A stretch of DNA of 64,000 bases from Niabella drilacis (GTDB lineage Bacteria; Bacteroidota; Bacteroidia; Chitinophagales; Chitinophagaceae), in NCBI RefSeq assembly GCF_900101395.1, contig NZ_FMZO01000002.1, positions 62,001 through 126,000 on the forward strand, written 5' to 3'. The translations under genes and the position numbers were made by a program. Positions 44,962-54,960 of this stretch are shown here, piece after piece (the stretch's first letter is position 1; each line of letters starts with the position of its first letter). The notes below the pieces were generated by a model that was not told the DNA's origin, searched no databases, and saw only the letters and a list, made by a program, of their open reading frames with translations.

Positions 44962-47700
44962 ATGTATAGAAAAACCATACTGCTTTTTTTCTTATTTTTA
45001 TCGGGGATCTTGTTTTTAAATGCACAAACTTTGTTTGTAGATGCAACCAGGCCGGCTGACGGAGATGGCGCTTCATGGGCAACTGCTTATAAAAGCCTAT
45101 ACAATGCGCTGAATGCGGCAAACGCAAATACTGCTATACAGGAAATCCGGGTGGCGGGTGGCGCAACGGGGGCTTCCTACAGTCCGCCTTCCGGCAATGT
45201 CAATCATACTTTTTTGATTTCGAGAGGCGGATTAAAACTAACCGGGGGGTTTGCTGCGGGCGGATCGGCTTCTCCTGTACCCGGGCAAACCTCGGTACTG
45301 GCAGGCGCCGGGTCTCTCTATCATATAATGGTCATTGCCGGGTTACCCGCCAATGCAGGAGCGGTAGAGATCAGCGGCTTTACCTTTCGGGCCGGAAGAG
45401 CCGATGGAAGCGCCAATTTTAGTTACAATGGCGTATCTGTTCCCAATAATTCGGGCGGCGGCATTGCTATTTCCGGGAATGCCAACCTGGAAAAAATTAT
45501 TTTCCGCAATTGTGAAATTGCTGCGAATTACGCTGGCAATACCGGCGCCGGGGTGTACATCCAGGCCTCTGTGCCTCTATTTATGAACTGTGTTTTTTGG
45601 GGCAATTACGCCGATTACGGTGGGGCAGCTTTTAACTACGCTAACGCACATACCCGCTATATTAACTGTACCATTTCGGGCAACCACGATAATCACGGCG
45701 GTGGGGGTATGCGCAATTCAAATTCGGATCCGGTTATTGCCAATACCATTATTTATGGTAACGATGGTGGCATTGCCAATAACGATGGTGCTGCGCCTGT
45801 TATTTCCACCTCGTTGGTGCAGGGGCTTACTTCAACCAGCAACGGCAACCTGAACGGAAATACTACGAATCCATTATTTGAATTACCCCTGGCCATGCCC
45901 ATTAGCACTGCGCCTGGTGAAGAAACTCATGTTGATTACCGTCTGAAGCTGAAAAGCCCCTGTATAAACAAGGCTGCAACTACCCCTTACACTATATATG
46001 GGGGCGACCCGGGCAGCGACCGTGATTTCTGGGGCAGCCCCAGGTTAATATCTGAAACAATAGATATAGGCGCTGCAGAAACATTTGCTGTGTCGGCAAA
46101 CGGTATCATGTATGTAAAGAAGGGCAGTATGGGCGCAGGCGACAGTTGGGCTAACGCCATGGGTGAGCTGGCAGATGCAGTAAGAATTTCCCAAACAAAT
46201 ACGGAAATTAAACAAATTTGGGTGGCTGCGGGAACCTACAAACCTATGTATAGTTATGAAGATGACAATACCGGTGTTGATAAAGGATCCGAAAATGCAT
46301 TCCTAATTGTACGGGGCGTGAAGATATATGGAGGCTTTGCCGGGGGAGAAAGCAGTATTGGCGCAAGAAACTGGAAAGTAAATGAAACCATACTAAGTGG
46401 CGATCTTGACAATAGCAATACATTTTCCAATGGAGATGCTAATCACCTGGTGGTAAGGGTAGGTAGTACGCAAAATGCCATTCTCGATGGATTTACGATT
46501 AAAGGGGCCTATAACACAGGAGTAGAAAATGAAGTATATAAAACAGTAAATGGCAACAAATACATATGGGATGGAACTGGCGGGGCTATCATGGTACACA
46601 TGGGTAGCATGACAGTTAATAATTGTATTATAAAAGAAAATTACGGTAATCAAGGCGGAGCAATCGGCATGTATTGGAACGGCACTGGGGGAGATTTCAG
46701 GACTATTTTTCAAAATTGTACAATTACCAAGAATATAGCGAAGGCAGCGGGGGCCATTTACACCTACGGCACTTATGCCAGTTTCATCAATTGCGCCATT
46801 ACAGATAACGATGCTGTCAGCGGTATTAATGGTATTGAAGCCGCATATGGGAGTTTGTATTTTTTAAATTCAACACTTGCCAATAACGGCGAATCATTTT
46901 TCTATACAGAAGAAGGAGTTGGTGCGCCACAACATGCATTTAGAAACACCATTTTTTGGGATTACCTGATTGTGAACCATAGCTATGCTGCCAATTTCTA
47001 CAATTGCCTTATCAAACAAATCAGCGAAATAGTGGTGGAGGTTGAGAATGTGGATTCCTACGGTCTGAAAGAATGGGATGTTTTCGTGAATTATGCCGCG
47101 GGCAATTATACGCTCAAAACCGGTAGCCCCGCTATTAATGCGGGCGGCAACAGCTACTTTGCCGATTTTGCCAATTCAAAAGATTTGGCCGGAAACCCTC
47201 GTGTTTTTAACAGCACTATTGATTTAGGCGCTTACGAATACCAGGGTGCAGAGGCGCTACCTGTTACGCTTAACTCGTTATCGGCCCTGATCAAAAACGG
47301 GCAACTAATGGTAAACTGGACCACCGAAACCGAAACCAACAATGACCACTTTTTAATACAGGTTTCTGTTGACGGTAACAACTGGAAAACCGTGGAAACC
47401 GTACAGAGCAAGGCCCCGGGCGGTAACAGCAATACCGGACTGAACTATAGTAACGCGATCCCATTAACGGGACTAAGTCTTGGTGCGGGATTTTTACTGT
47501 TGGGTGCAATGGCCGGCCGCCGCCGTTATGGATATGTTCTTGCAATAGCCGTGGTTGCCATGAGTGTGCTGGCCTACTCCTGCAGCAGGCAGGATATCTT
47601 CAAAAATATAGAAAATGGTAAGTTGTTCCTACGCATTGTACAGGTAGATAAAGATGGTACAGAAAAAGTATCAAAAGTAATACAGGTGGTGCGGGAGTAG
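44962..47700 (+). CDS. Secreted beta-helix protein with interrupted C-terminal FN3-like/membrane-hairpin module (copy 1)
   Basis: A 912-residue protein with a signal peptide (residues 1-22, ending LFLNAQ). Two tandem right-handed beta-helix modules of the choice-of-anchor Q type follow; the second begins near IMYVKKGSMGAGDSWANAMG, and each ends in a motif like RVFNSTIDLGAYEYQ. The C-terminal part has LPVTLNSLSALIKNGQLMVN and NNDHFLIQVSVDGNNWKTVE, the fibronectin-like domain common before T9SS sorting tails. Instead of a sorting tail there are two membrane helices (about 835-852 and 856-873) with RRR between them and a lipobox-like YSCSRQ (Cys874). A final 39-residue segment, with LFLRIVQVDKDGTEKVSKVI, resembles the missing last strands. 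The ATG at 44962 is chosen over an upstream TTG because the signal peptide starts there. Ligand unknown. Confidence 0.85.
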   Translation: MYRKTILLFFLFLSGILFLNAQTLFVDATRPADGDGASWATAYKSLYNALNAANANTAIQEIRVAGGATGASYSPPSGNVNHTFLISRGGLKLTGGFAAGGSASPVPGQTSVLAGAGSLYHIMVIAGLPANAGAVEISGFTFRAGRADGSANFSYNGVSVPNNSGGGIAISGNANLEKIIFRNCEIAANYAGNTGAGVYIQASVPLFMNCVFWGNYADYGGAAFNYANAHTRYINCTISGNHDNHGGGGMRNSNSDPVIANTIIYGNDGGIANNDGAAPVISTSLVQGLTSTSNGNLNGNTTNPLFELPLAMPISTAPGEETHVDYRLKLKSPCINKAATTPYTIYGGDPGSDRDFWGSPRLISETIDIGAAETFAVSANGIMYVKKGSMGAGDSWANAMGELADAVRISQTNTEIKQIWVAAGTYKPMYSYEDDNTGVDKGSENAFLIVRGVKIYGGFAGGESSIGARNWKVNETILSGDLDNSNTFSNGDANHLVVRVGSTQNAILDGFTIKGAYNTGVENEVYKTVNGNKYIWDGTGGAIMVHMGSMTVNNCIIKENYGNQGGAIGMYWNGTGGDFRTIFQNCTITKNIAKAAGAIYTYGTYASFINCAITDNDAVSGINGIEAAYGSLYFLNSTLANNGESFFYTEEGVGAPQHAFRNTIFWDYLIVNHSYAANFYNCLIKQISEIVVEVENVDSYGLKEWDVFVNYAAGNYTLKTGSPAINAGGNSYFADFANSKDLAGNPRVFNSTIDLGAYEYQGAEALPVTLNSLSALIKNGQLMVNWTTETETNNDHFLIQVSVDGNNWKTVETVQSKAPGGNSNTGLNYSNAIPLTGLSLGAGFLLLGAMAGRRRYGYVLAIAVVAMSVLAYSCSRQDIFKNIENGKLFLRIVQVDKDGTEKVSKVIQVVRE

Positions 47701-47904
47701 GGCTGAAAGTAGTTGAATGATGGCTTTTCAATGAATATTGCATATTGAACATTGCCTATTGAATATTCTGCTGCTCTGTATAAAATAGCCAACAGTTGAC
47801 ATACTCAATAATCAATTTTCACCCACCAATGTCGGGAGCCTTAAAAACAGTCATAGCTGATATAGCGATTTTCCCTTAATTTCAATAAATAAAACAGAAA
47901 CCTC

Positions 47905-48888
47905 ATGGGACTATTTGACTTTATTAAGAACGAATTTATTGAAGTTATTGAATGGGTGGATACTTCTGCGAACACCCTGGTATGGAAATTTCAGGATAAA
48001 GGGAACAATATTAAGAATGGCGCAAAGCTAACGGTAAGGGAAAGCCAGGTGGTGGTGCTGATGAATGAAGGCGAGTTCGGAGATATATATCAGCCGGGAT
48101 TGCATACCCTCTCTACCAGCAACATGCCCATTACCACCACGTTAAAGTCCTGGAAATATGGGTTTGAGTCGCCGTTCAAAGTTGATATTTACTTTGTTAA
48201 TACCCGTCAGTTTACGGATCTTAAATGGGGCACTTCCGGTCCTGTATTGATCCGCGATGCGGAGCTGGGACAGGTGCGGCTGAAGGCATTTGGTAATTTT
48301 GCGATCCGTATTGCAGATGCCAGGAAATTCATTACCGAATTTGCCGGTACCAATCCTTTTGTGCGTGCAGAAGGAGTGGAGGAAGTTTTACAGGGGATCC
48401 TTTCCAGCCGTTTTGCCGAAGTACTGGCCAAGGCAAAGATCTCGATACTGGAGCTGGCGGCCAATTACCAGGTGCTGGGCGAGCAGTTAAAACCGGAGTT
48501 CCAGAAAGAGCTCGATAGCTACGGGCTCTCACTGGAGAAGTTCTTTATTGAGAATATTTCACTTCCGGAAGAAGTGGAGAAGATCCTCGACAAGAAGACC
48601 GAACTGAACATTCTCAAAGGCAACCTGAATGAGTTTAACCAGATGCAGGGTGGTATAGCACTGGAAAATCTTTCGAATAACGATGCGGCCGGCAATATGG
48701 GCGGCGTGGGTGCAGGCGTGGTGCTCACCAACCTCATGACCCAGGCAACACAGCCGCAACAACCTGCTGCAGAAAATAAAACAAACCTGATGGATGTTTT
48801 AAAGCAGCTTGGAGAGCTGAAAGCGCAGGGGATCATCACCGAGGAAGAGTTTGCCGAAAAGAAAAAAGACATCCTGGCCCGGCTGTAA
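47905..48888 (+). CDS. SPFH-domain protein with C-terminal SHOCT motif (YdjI-like)
   Basis: A 327-residue protein starting MGLFDFIKNEFIEVIEWVDT. The central SPFH/band-7 domain (about 40-235) resembles the virion-core-like SPFH proteins: KLTVRESQVVVLMNEGEFGD, then YQPGLHTLSTSNMP. A Gln-rich linker and a short helical SHOCT motif (DVLKQLGELKAQGIITEEEF) end the protein. No membrane segment. The zinc-ribbon membrane protein 12 bases downstream is its usual neighbour: in Bacillus, YdjI (SPFH) and YdjG (zinc ribbon, membrane) work together with a PspA protein in membrane stress. The analogous role here is inference; no pspA gene is present. Confidence 0.85.
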   Translation: MGLFDFIKNEFIEVIEWVDTSANTLVWKFQDKGNNIKNGAKLTVRESQVVVLMNEGEFGDIYQPGLHTLSTSNMPITTTLKSWKYGFESPFKVDIYFVNTRQFTDLKWGTSGPVLIRDAELGQVRLKAFGNFAIRIADARKFITEFAGTNPFVRAEGVEEVLQGILSSRFAEVLAKAKISILELAANYQVLGEQLKPEFQKELDSYGLSLEKFFIENISLPEEVEKILDKKTELNILKGNLNEFNQMQGGIALENLSNNDAAGNMGGVGAGVVLTNLMTQATQPQQPAAENKTNLMDVLKQLGELKAQGIITEEEFAEKKKDILARL

Positions 48889-48900
48889 TCAAAATATTTT

Positions 48901-49977
48901 ATGCAGGCGTTTGAAGAATATCCCTGTCCCAACTGCGGATCGGAGCTGAACTATGATGCAGCCAAAAGCAGTTTAAAATGTCTCCATTGTGGTGCGGTGT
49001 TCGCCATCCAGAAAAGTACGGAGGTGATCGAGGAGCGCAATATCAGCATTTTTAAGGATGCGGAAACGATCCCTATTGCCCCCATACAGGTTGCGGTATA
49101 CCGGTGCAGCAAGTGTGGGCAGGAAACACAGGAAGCAGGGGATGTGGCTTTTTTTGAATGCCGCAATTGTGGCAATAATGTGGTCAACCCTGCGGCCTAT
49201 ACAACCCGCAGCATCAGCCCCGCCGGCATCATCCCGTTTAAAATATCAAAGCAGGATGCGCTGGACCGGTTTGCGCAGTGGATCGGCAAAGGCTTCTGGA
49301 ATGACAGCGATCTGAAAAAACTTTCGCTGACCGATAAACTGGAAGGGCATTATGTGCCGTTCTGGACCTTCGATTGCCAGACCGGTAATCAATGGAGCGG
49401 TTACTCCGGCAGGTATTATTACGAAACCGTGCGCCGCAGGAATGCCAGCGGCGAGGAAGTAACGGAACAGGTGCGGCATACCAACTGGACCTGGCGTACC
49501 GGATCTTTTGAACTTTTTTTTGACGATGTGCTGGTCTGCGGTAACAAGGCCATCCCCCAGGACCGGATCAATGATATATATCCCTATCTCTTAAATGATG
49601 TGGTGGTCTTTAATGATGAATACCTGCTTGGCTGGAATGCCCGGGCATATGATAAGGACCTGTCTGAAACGTACCGGCTGGCGCGGACGATCATGGACCG
49701 GAAAATAGAACAGGAGGCCATTTCCCGGCTGGCAGAGGATACCTATCGCGATCTGCGGGTGCAAACAGACTATTCCGGGGAAACCTTTAAACAGATCATT
49801 CTGCCGGTTTGGTTGTGCCAGTACCTGTTCAAGGGGAAAACATACCAGTTCATCATCAACGGGCAGACCGGGGTCATCAGCGGTACCAAACCATTGTCGG
49901 TATCCAAAATAGCAACAGCTGTTGTGATTGCCGTTCTGATCATTGCAGCGATATATTTTTTCACAAGATCAGGATGA
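48901..49977 (+). CDS. Zinc-ribbon protein with C-terminal membrane helix (YdjG-like)
   Basis: A 358-residue protein with two zinc ribbons near the N-terminus: CPNCG with CLHCG (residues 9-35) and CSKCG with CRNCG (about 69-97). A central domain of unknown fold follows (TDKLEGHYVPFWTFDCQTGN), with one membrane helix at about 333-354 and a short charged tail. It resembles TFIIB-type zinc-ribbon membrane proteins that accompany SPFH proteins. The ATG lies 12 bases after the SPFH stop, so the two form an operon. Topology suggests a cytoplasmic zinc-ribbon head anchored by its tail. Confidence 0.8.
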   Translation: MQAFEEYPCPNCGSELNYDAAKSSLKCLHCGAVFAIQKSTEVIEERNISIFKDAETIPIAPIQVAVYRCSKCGQETQEAGDVAFFECRNCGNNVVNPAAYTTRSISPAGIIPFKISKQDALDRFAQWIGKGFWNDSDLKKLSLTDKLEGHYVPFWTFDCQTGNQWSGYSGRYYYETVRRRNASGEEVTEQVRHTNWTWRTGSFELFFDDVLVCGNKAIPQDRINDIYPYLLNDVVVFNDEYLLGWNARAYDKDLSETYRLARTIMDRKIEQEAISRLAEDTYRDLRVQTDYSGETFKQIILPVWLCQYLFKGKTYQFIINGQTGVISGTKPLSVSKIATAVVIAVLIIAAIYFFTRSG

Positions 49978-50044
49978 CGGTCAGGGCATCAATGCACCCG
50001 ATAATTTTTGCCATGCAAAATAATAAATAGGTATCTTCACCTGC

Positions 50045-51769
50045 GTGCAACCAACAATAACGTTTAAGTTTCTCTTTTGTTTTCTCTTCTTTAACCTGCT
50101 TCCTTTTACGCACTGCGGGGCGCAGGATCTTGAAACCTTGCTGGCTCCTCTTTCTCCGCCTGAGCGCGTTCGCTATGTGAGCGGGTATATAGAAGTGAAA
50201 AATATTGTCAATACGCCCCGGTTCGATTCCTTCCTTCACCAGGTGAAGGTATTTGCGGAGAAAAAAAAGGACGCATTATTGCTGGACGAGGCCAATTATT
50301 TAATAAATGGCATCCCCATTTTTAAAGAACAGGACAGCGAAACCAGAATAGCGCTGATCAAAAGATCACAGGAAGCTTACCAGCGGAAGAATGACCGGCT
50401 TCATGTCGGAGATTGCCTGGTGGCAATAGGTCAGATACAGTTCGCCAATGAGCAATACGCAGCCGCTTTTGAAAACCTGCTGGAGGCCGCGGAAATTTTC
50501 AAAAAATTAGGATATGCACAGGTACCTAAAATAGGAAAGTACCTGCATGATTTTGCACTGGATTATTTCTTTTTCCGGGAATATGACAAAGCGATCCTGT
50601 ATATGAAGGAATCTGTAAAGTTGCCCGGGTACAACGATAATCTTGATATACAGCGCTACAATACACTGGGCATGTCGTACCTGAAGCTGGATCGGCTGGA
50701 CAGCGCCTACCGGTACCTAGATACGGCCTATCAAAAAGCCAGCGGGTATAAAGACAGTTTCTGGATAGGCCTGAGCGCCGGCAATATAGGCGAAGTGCTG
50801 TATGCAAAGGGCGAATACCAGCGCGCGCTGCGCTATTTTTTGGAAGATTACCGGTTCAATATCCACAGCGATTTCCCGGACGTGCAGCAAAATATCTGTG
50901 TGAACCTGGCTAAAAATTATCTCCGGCTGAATATGTTGGATAAAGCCCACTATTACCTGCAGCTGACCGGGCAGTTCCTCCCCAAATCAAAGACCACAAC
51001 TTTTGGGAACCAGCAATTGCTGGAGCTGGCCAAACTGAATTATTATGATCTGGGTTACCGGTATTACCTGGCATGCAACGATTATAAAACAGCGTTGTTA
51101 TATGCGGACAGCCTGCACCAGGCCGAAAGGATCCGGGATCAGAAATACAATACACTGCAGGTAGAAATGGCATCGGGCAAGCTGGCCTTGCTGCAGTCAA
51201 AAGTGGCGCTTCAAAAAAAAGAGCTGGCACATGAGCAACAGCGCCGGGTGCGGAATATGATCATCGTTTCATTGGTGGTCCTCTTCATCCTATCGCTGCT
51301 TATTTTCCGGAACCGGCAGGTGCTGCTGCGGGCCCGGCTTGAAAGAGCAGCGCATCACCTGAAACTATCCGAACTAAAACTGAATGAGTTTGCTGCACAG
51401 ATCCAGGAGAAATCGAAACTGGTAGCCGACATGAAAGAAAAGCTGGAGCAGCACCCGGGTACGGACAACAGCCTGTTGCAGCAATTGCACCAGGCTACGA
51501 TCCTGACAGACAGCGACTGGATGCGGTTCAAAACACTTTTTGAGCAGGTGCATTCCGGTTTCCTGCTTCGGCTTCGGGAAAAGTACCCCGAAATTTCTCC
51601 CGCCGAAATCCGCTATCTTACGCTGGCCAAGCTCCGTTTTTCCACCAGGGAAATGGCGGCGGCACTGGGGGTTTCTACCCAGAGTATCCGGACCAACTGG
51701 TATCGCATCCGGAAAAAACTGGACCTGCCCGAATCGCTGAATGTGGATGAACTGGTGGCCAATGTTTAA
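50045..51769 (+). CDS. TPR-repeat membrane regulator with C-terminal helix-turn-helix
   Basis: A 574-residue protein with a signal peptide (about 1-27), a TPR-rich periplasmic part (about 100-390), one membrane helix (about 400-420, MIIVSLVVLFILSLLIF), a coiled coil (RARLERAAHHLKLSELKLNE) and a LuxR/GerE-like helix-turn-helix near the end (STREMAAALGVSTQSIRTNW). This is a Bacteroidota pattern for one-component transmembrane regulators that sense envelope ligands through TPRs. The start is GTG at 50045: the nearest upstream ATG in this region stops quickly in another frame. It directly precedes the second beta-helix gene, which it might regulate. Confidence 0.8.
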   Translation: MQPTITFKFLFCFLFFNLLPFTHCGAQDLETLLAPLSPPERVRYVSGYIEVKNIVNTPRFDSFLHQVKVFAEKKKDALLLDEANYLINGIPIFKEQDSETRIALIKRSQEAYQRKNDRLHVGDCLVAIGQIQFANEQYAAAFENLLEAAEIFKKLGYAQVPKIGKYLHDFALDYFFFREYDKAILYMKESVKLPGYNDNLDIQRYNTLGMSYLKLDRLDSAYRYLDTAYQKASGYKDSFWIGLSAGNIGEVLYAKGEYQRALRYFLEDYRFNIHSDFPDVQQNICVNLAKNYLRLNMLDKAHYYLQLTGQFLPKSKTTTFGNQQLLELAKLNYYDLGYRYYLACNDYKTALLYADSLHQAERIRDQKYNTLQVEMASGKLALLQSKVALQKKELAHEQQRRVRNMIIVSLVVLFILSLLIFRNRQVLLRARLERAAHHLKLSELKLNEFAAQIQEKSKLVADMKEKLEQHPGTDNSLLQQLHQATILTDSDWMRFKTLFEQVHSGFLLRLREKYPEISPAEIRYLTLAKLRFSTREMAAALGVSTQSIRTNWYRIRKKLDLPESLNVDELVANV

Positions 51770-51920
51770 ACACCCTGTGCCGGCGATGGGTTGTTTTGTA
51801 GTTGTAATGTGTTCATTATCAGTTTTATTTTTTGTTGTGACGTTTTTGTGACGCTCTGTTTAGGGCATTAATGAGCTGCACGGGTTTATTTTGAAGGGCA
51901 ACAAAACAACTCCCTCTCAA

Positions 51921-54842
51921 ATGAACAATACATCTATTTTGCGCAAATGCTTCCTTGCTTCGTTGATCCTGTTCCGTTTTTTTGCAGCAGCTCAAACACC
52001 CGATGCCAATGGCATCGTGTATGTGAAAAAGAATGCCGGGGGCAATGGCAGCGGTTGGGCATCGCCCACTTCGGAACTGGCCGATGCGCTGAAAGCTGCA
52101 AAGACCAACACAAATATTAAAGAGATATGGGTGGCCAAAGGCACTTACAAGCCCCTCTACCGGGCCAATAATCTGAGTGGAGCAAACCCGGCCGACCGCG
52201 ATAATTCCTTTGTACTGGTTCAAAATGTAAAAGTTTACGGCGGCTTTGATCCGGATAACCAGATGGGTACTTTCGCCACCCGGAACCCCCGCATCGCAGT
52301 TACCACGCTGAGCGGAGATATTGATGGCAACAATAACCTTAGCAACAATGCTTACCATGTTGTTATTGTCGCGGGCGCGGCCGGTACGGCCGAATTGAGC
52401 GGGTTTACCATTACCGGCGGAAATGCCAGCGGTACTTCCCTGTTAACTGTTAACGGGGAAGGCATCACCCGGTACGAGGGAGGGGGAATGAATATAAAAA
52501 ACAGTGCACCTAAAATTACCGGGCTCATTATTGATGGCAATAGCGGCAATCAGTGTGGCGGATTGTATACCTACAATTCGGCCGCAGACATAAGCGAGCT
52601 GATCGTTCGTAACAACACGGCTACTTCCTCTTATGGCGGCGGAATAGCCATCGAAAGCGGACAGACCGCAACCACAAGCGTACGCATTACCAACGCACTG
52701 ATCATCACCAACAGTGCTACAGCCGCATCGGGCAGGGGAGGCGGCATTTATACTGCCAATTACGGCGCGGCCGTACCACAACTGATCAATGTAACAATCA
52801 GCAATAACGCCGCCGCCGCCGGAGGCGGTGTGTACGTTTTGGCCGGTTATGCAAGCATTTACAACAGCATTATATGGGCCAATACTGCAGGTGGCAGTGC
52901 AACCACGCCCGGCGCGGATATACAGGGAGCCAATACGGTACTTAAGAACAGCATAGTGCAGGTATATGGTTCAGCAGATCCCACAAATCTGGTGGGCGCA
53001 AACCCTTTGTTCGCCAACCCGGCAAACGGGGATTACCGGTTATTAAGCACTTCTCCTGCTGTTAATAAAGGCAGCAATGACCTGTTTACCGGTCTGAATG
53101 CCGGCACCAAAGACCTTGCCGGTTATGTAAGAGTATTTGATTATGCCGGCTCCGGTGTAATCGATATGGGAGCCTATGAGAGTCCCTATACACCCGGCGC
53201 CGAGGTTATTATATATGTAAAACCGGTTGCTACCGGTAATGGGGATGGTACCAGCTGGGATGACGCCACCAGTGATCTGCAGGGAGCCATCAATACCATT
53301 GGTGTGCAGAAGGTATTTGTGGCTGTAGGCAATTACGATGTGCCATCGCCCAACAGCTTCATCATGAAGAACGGTGTCGCCATTTATGGCGGCTTCGATC
53401 CCGGGCGCAATATAAAAACACTGGCAAACAACAGGATCATGATGGACACTTCAGGTGTTACGGGCTCCATACTTAACGGCAAACGGGAACGCCCGGTGAT
53501 CTGGAATGTATTTACAGACGCTACCAAAATGAACAGCACGGCGGTATTGGATGGTTTTACGATCACAGGCGGCTACAATAATATCGAAGGGCTTTATGAC
53601 GGCGGTGGCGGCATGCGCAACAGCTATGCCTCGCCAACCATCAGTAATGTGGTTTTCAGAGCCAATGCAGCCTACAATGGAGGCGGAATGCTGAACTTCT
53701 TCTCTGGACCGGTGCTCACCAATACGGCCTTTGTAAAAGATTCGGCTAAGAACCAGGGTGGGGGTATCCATAATTTCTCCTCCGCAACTACCGTTATGAA
53801 TGGTGCAATAATAACCGGTAATTATTCGGCGCAAAACGGTGCCGGCATCACCAATTATGCCACCGGATCGCAAACATTTACGAACCTCTTGATCACAAAA
53901 AATACAGCGGCTAACGCTGGCGGCGGAGTAGAAAATATCAATTCAGCCTCCACATTTTTGAATACGCTTGTAGCCGACAATACACAGGGGGTCGTTGCAT
54001 CTGGCGCCAATACCCCAACCTTCATCAATTGCACCATAGCCCGTAATTACACGCCTTTTGGAGAAACGTCTTTTTATTCGGTTGACGGAAATATACACTT
54101 TATCAACTCAATTGTTTTTGGCACATTCAACGGTAAAAGTAAATATACCGCCCAATACTCATTCATCGAAGGCGTTGACAATACGGATGATGGCAATATA
54201 AGCGCGGCGGGCATCGGACAAGCGCAGATGTTCAACAGCCCGGGCCTGGGCGATTATACCTTGAGGTCCGCAGCGCCGGTCATTGATAAAGGAAATAACG
54301 CGTTGTTTGACGGTCTGGACCAGGATACCAAAGACCTTGCCGGCAATGCACGGCTTACCGGGGCTGTAATTGATATGGGGGCCTATGAATATGATGCAGC
54401 GCTTCCTGTGTTGTTTGGAAGATTCAGTGCGGTTTTAAAGAATGGTCAGCTGATCGTAAACTGGCGTACGGAAAGCGAAACCGGCAACGATCATTTTCTC
54501 ATACAGGTTTCCGCCGATGGTAAGAACTGGAAAACCGTTCAAACGGTAACGAGCAAGGCCCCGGGTGGTAACAGCAATACCGGGCTGGACTACAGCAACG
54601 CCATCCCTTTAACGGGACTAAGTCTTGGTGTAGGATTTTTACTATTAGGTGCAATGACCGGCCGCCGCCGCAGGTATATTCCAGCAATAGCCATGTTTGG
54701 AATAAGCATGCTGGCCTTCTCCTGCAGTAAGCAGGATATTTTCAAACATATTGATAACGGCAGGCTGTTCGTACGCATCGTGCAGGTGGATAAAAACGGT
54801 ACGGAGCGGGTATCGAAAGTGATACAGGCGGTGCGGGAATAA
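51921..54842 (+). CDS. Secreted beta-helix protein with interrupted C-terminal FN3-like/membrane-hairpin module (copy 2)
   Basis: A 973-residue paralogue of the products at 44962 and 54961. After the signal peptide (about 1-25, ending FFAAAQ) come two tandem beta-helix modules. Each opens with a YVK-type motif (IVYVKKNAGGNGSGWASPTS; IIYVKPVATGNGDGTSWDDA) and closes with an IDMGAYE motif. The C-terminal module is the same as in copy 1: LPVLFGRFSAVLKNGQLIVN, NDHFLIQVSADGKNWKTVQT, two membrane helices with RRR(R) between them, then Cys935 in AFSCSKQD and a 39-residue tail with RLFVRIVQVDKNGTERVSKV. The ATG at 51921 is chosen over an upstream TTG. Its last 276 bases are almost identical to those of copy 3. 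Confidence 0.85.
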   Translation: MNNTSILRKCFLASLILFRFFAAAQTPDANGIVYVKKNAGGNGSGWASPTSELADALKAAKTNTNIKEIWVAKGTYKPLYRANNLSGANPADRDNSFVLVQNVKVYGGFDPDNQMGTFATRNPRIAVTTLSGDIDGNNNLSNNAYHVVIVAGAAGTAELSGFTITGGNASGTSLLTVNGEGITRYEGGGMNIKNSAPKITGLIIDGNSGNQCGGLYTYNSAADISELIVRNNTATSSYGGGIAIESGQTATTSVRITNALIITNSATAASGRGGGIYTANYGAAVPQLINVTISNNAAAAGGGVYVLAGYASIYNSIIWANTAGGSATTPGADIQGANTVLKNSIVQVYGSADPTNLVGANPLFANPANGDYRLLSTSPAVNKGSNDLFTGLNAGTKDLAGYVRVFDYAGSGVIDMGAYESPYTPGAEVIIYVKPVATGNGDGTSWDDATSDLQGAINTIGVQKVFVAVGNYDVPSPNSFIMKNGVAIYGGFDPGRNIKTLANNRIMMDTSGVTGSILNGKRERPVIWNVFTDATKMNSTAVLDGFTITGGYNNIEGLYDGGGGMRNSYASPTISNVVFRANAAYNGGGMLNFFSGPVLTNTAFVKDSAKNQGGGIHNFSSATTVMNGAIITGNYSAQNGAGITNYATGSQTFTNLLITKNTAANAGGGVENINSASTFLNTLVADNTQGVVASGANTPTFINCTIARNYTPFGETSFYSVDGNIHFINSIVFGTFNGKSKYTAQYSFIEGVDNTDDGNISAAGIGQAQMFNSPGLGDYTLRSAAPVIDKGNNALFDGLDQDTKDLAGNARLTGAVIDMGAYEYDAALPVLFGRFSAVLKNGQLIVNWRTESETGNDHFLIQVSADGKNWKTVQTVTSKAPGGNSNTGLDYSNAIPLTGLSLGVGFLLLGAMTGRRRRYIPAIAMFGISMLAFSCSKQDIFKHIDNGRLFVRIVQVDKNGTERVSKVIQAVRE

Positions 54843-54960
54843 TATGCTAATGGGTTTAAAGTTACAGGGTTGGGATGCATTCAGACATCAGACATCCAAA
54901 ATCGGACATCTTTAAGCGGCTTCGGACTTTTCGACCCGGATCAACAATTAAATATCAGAC

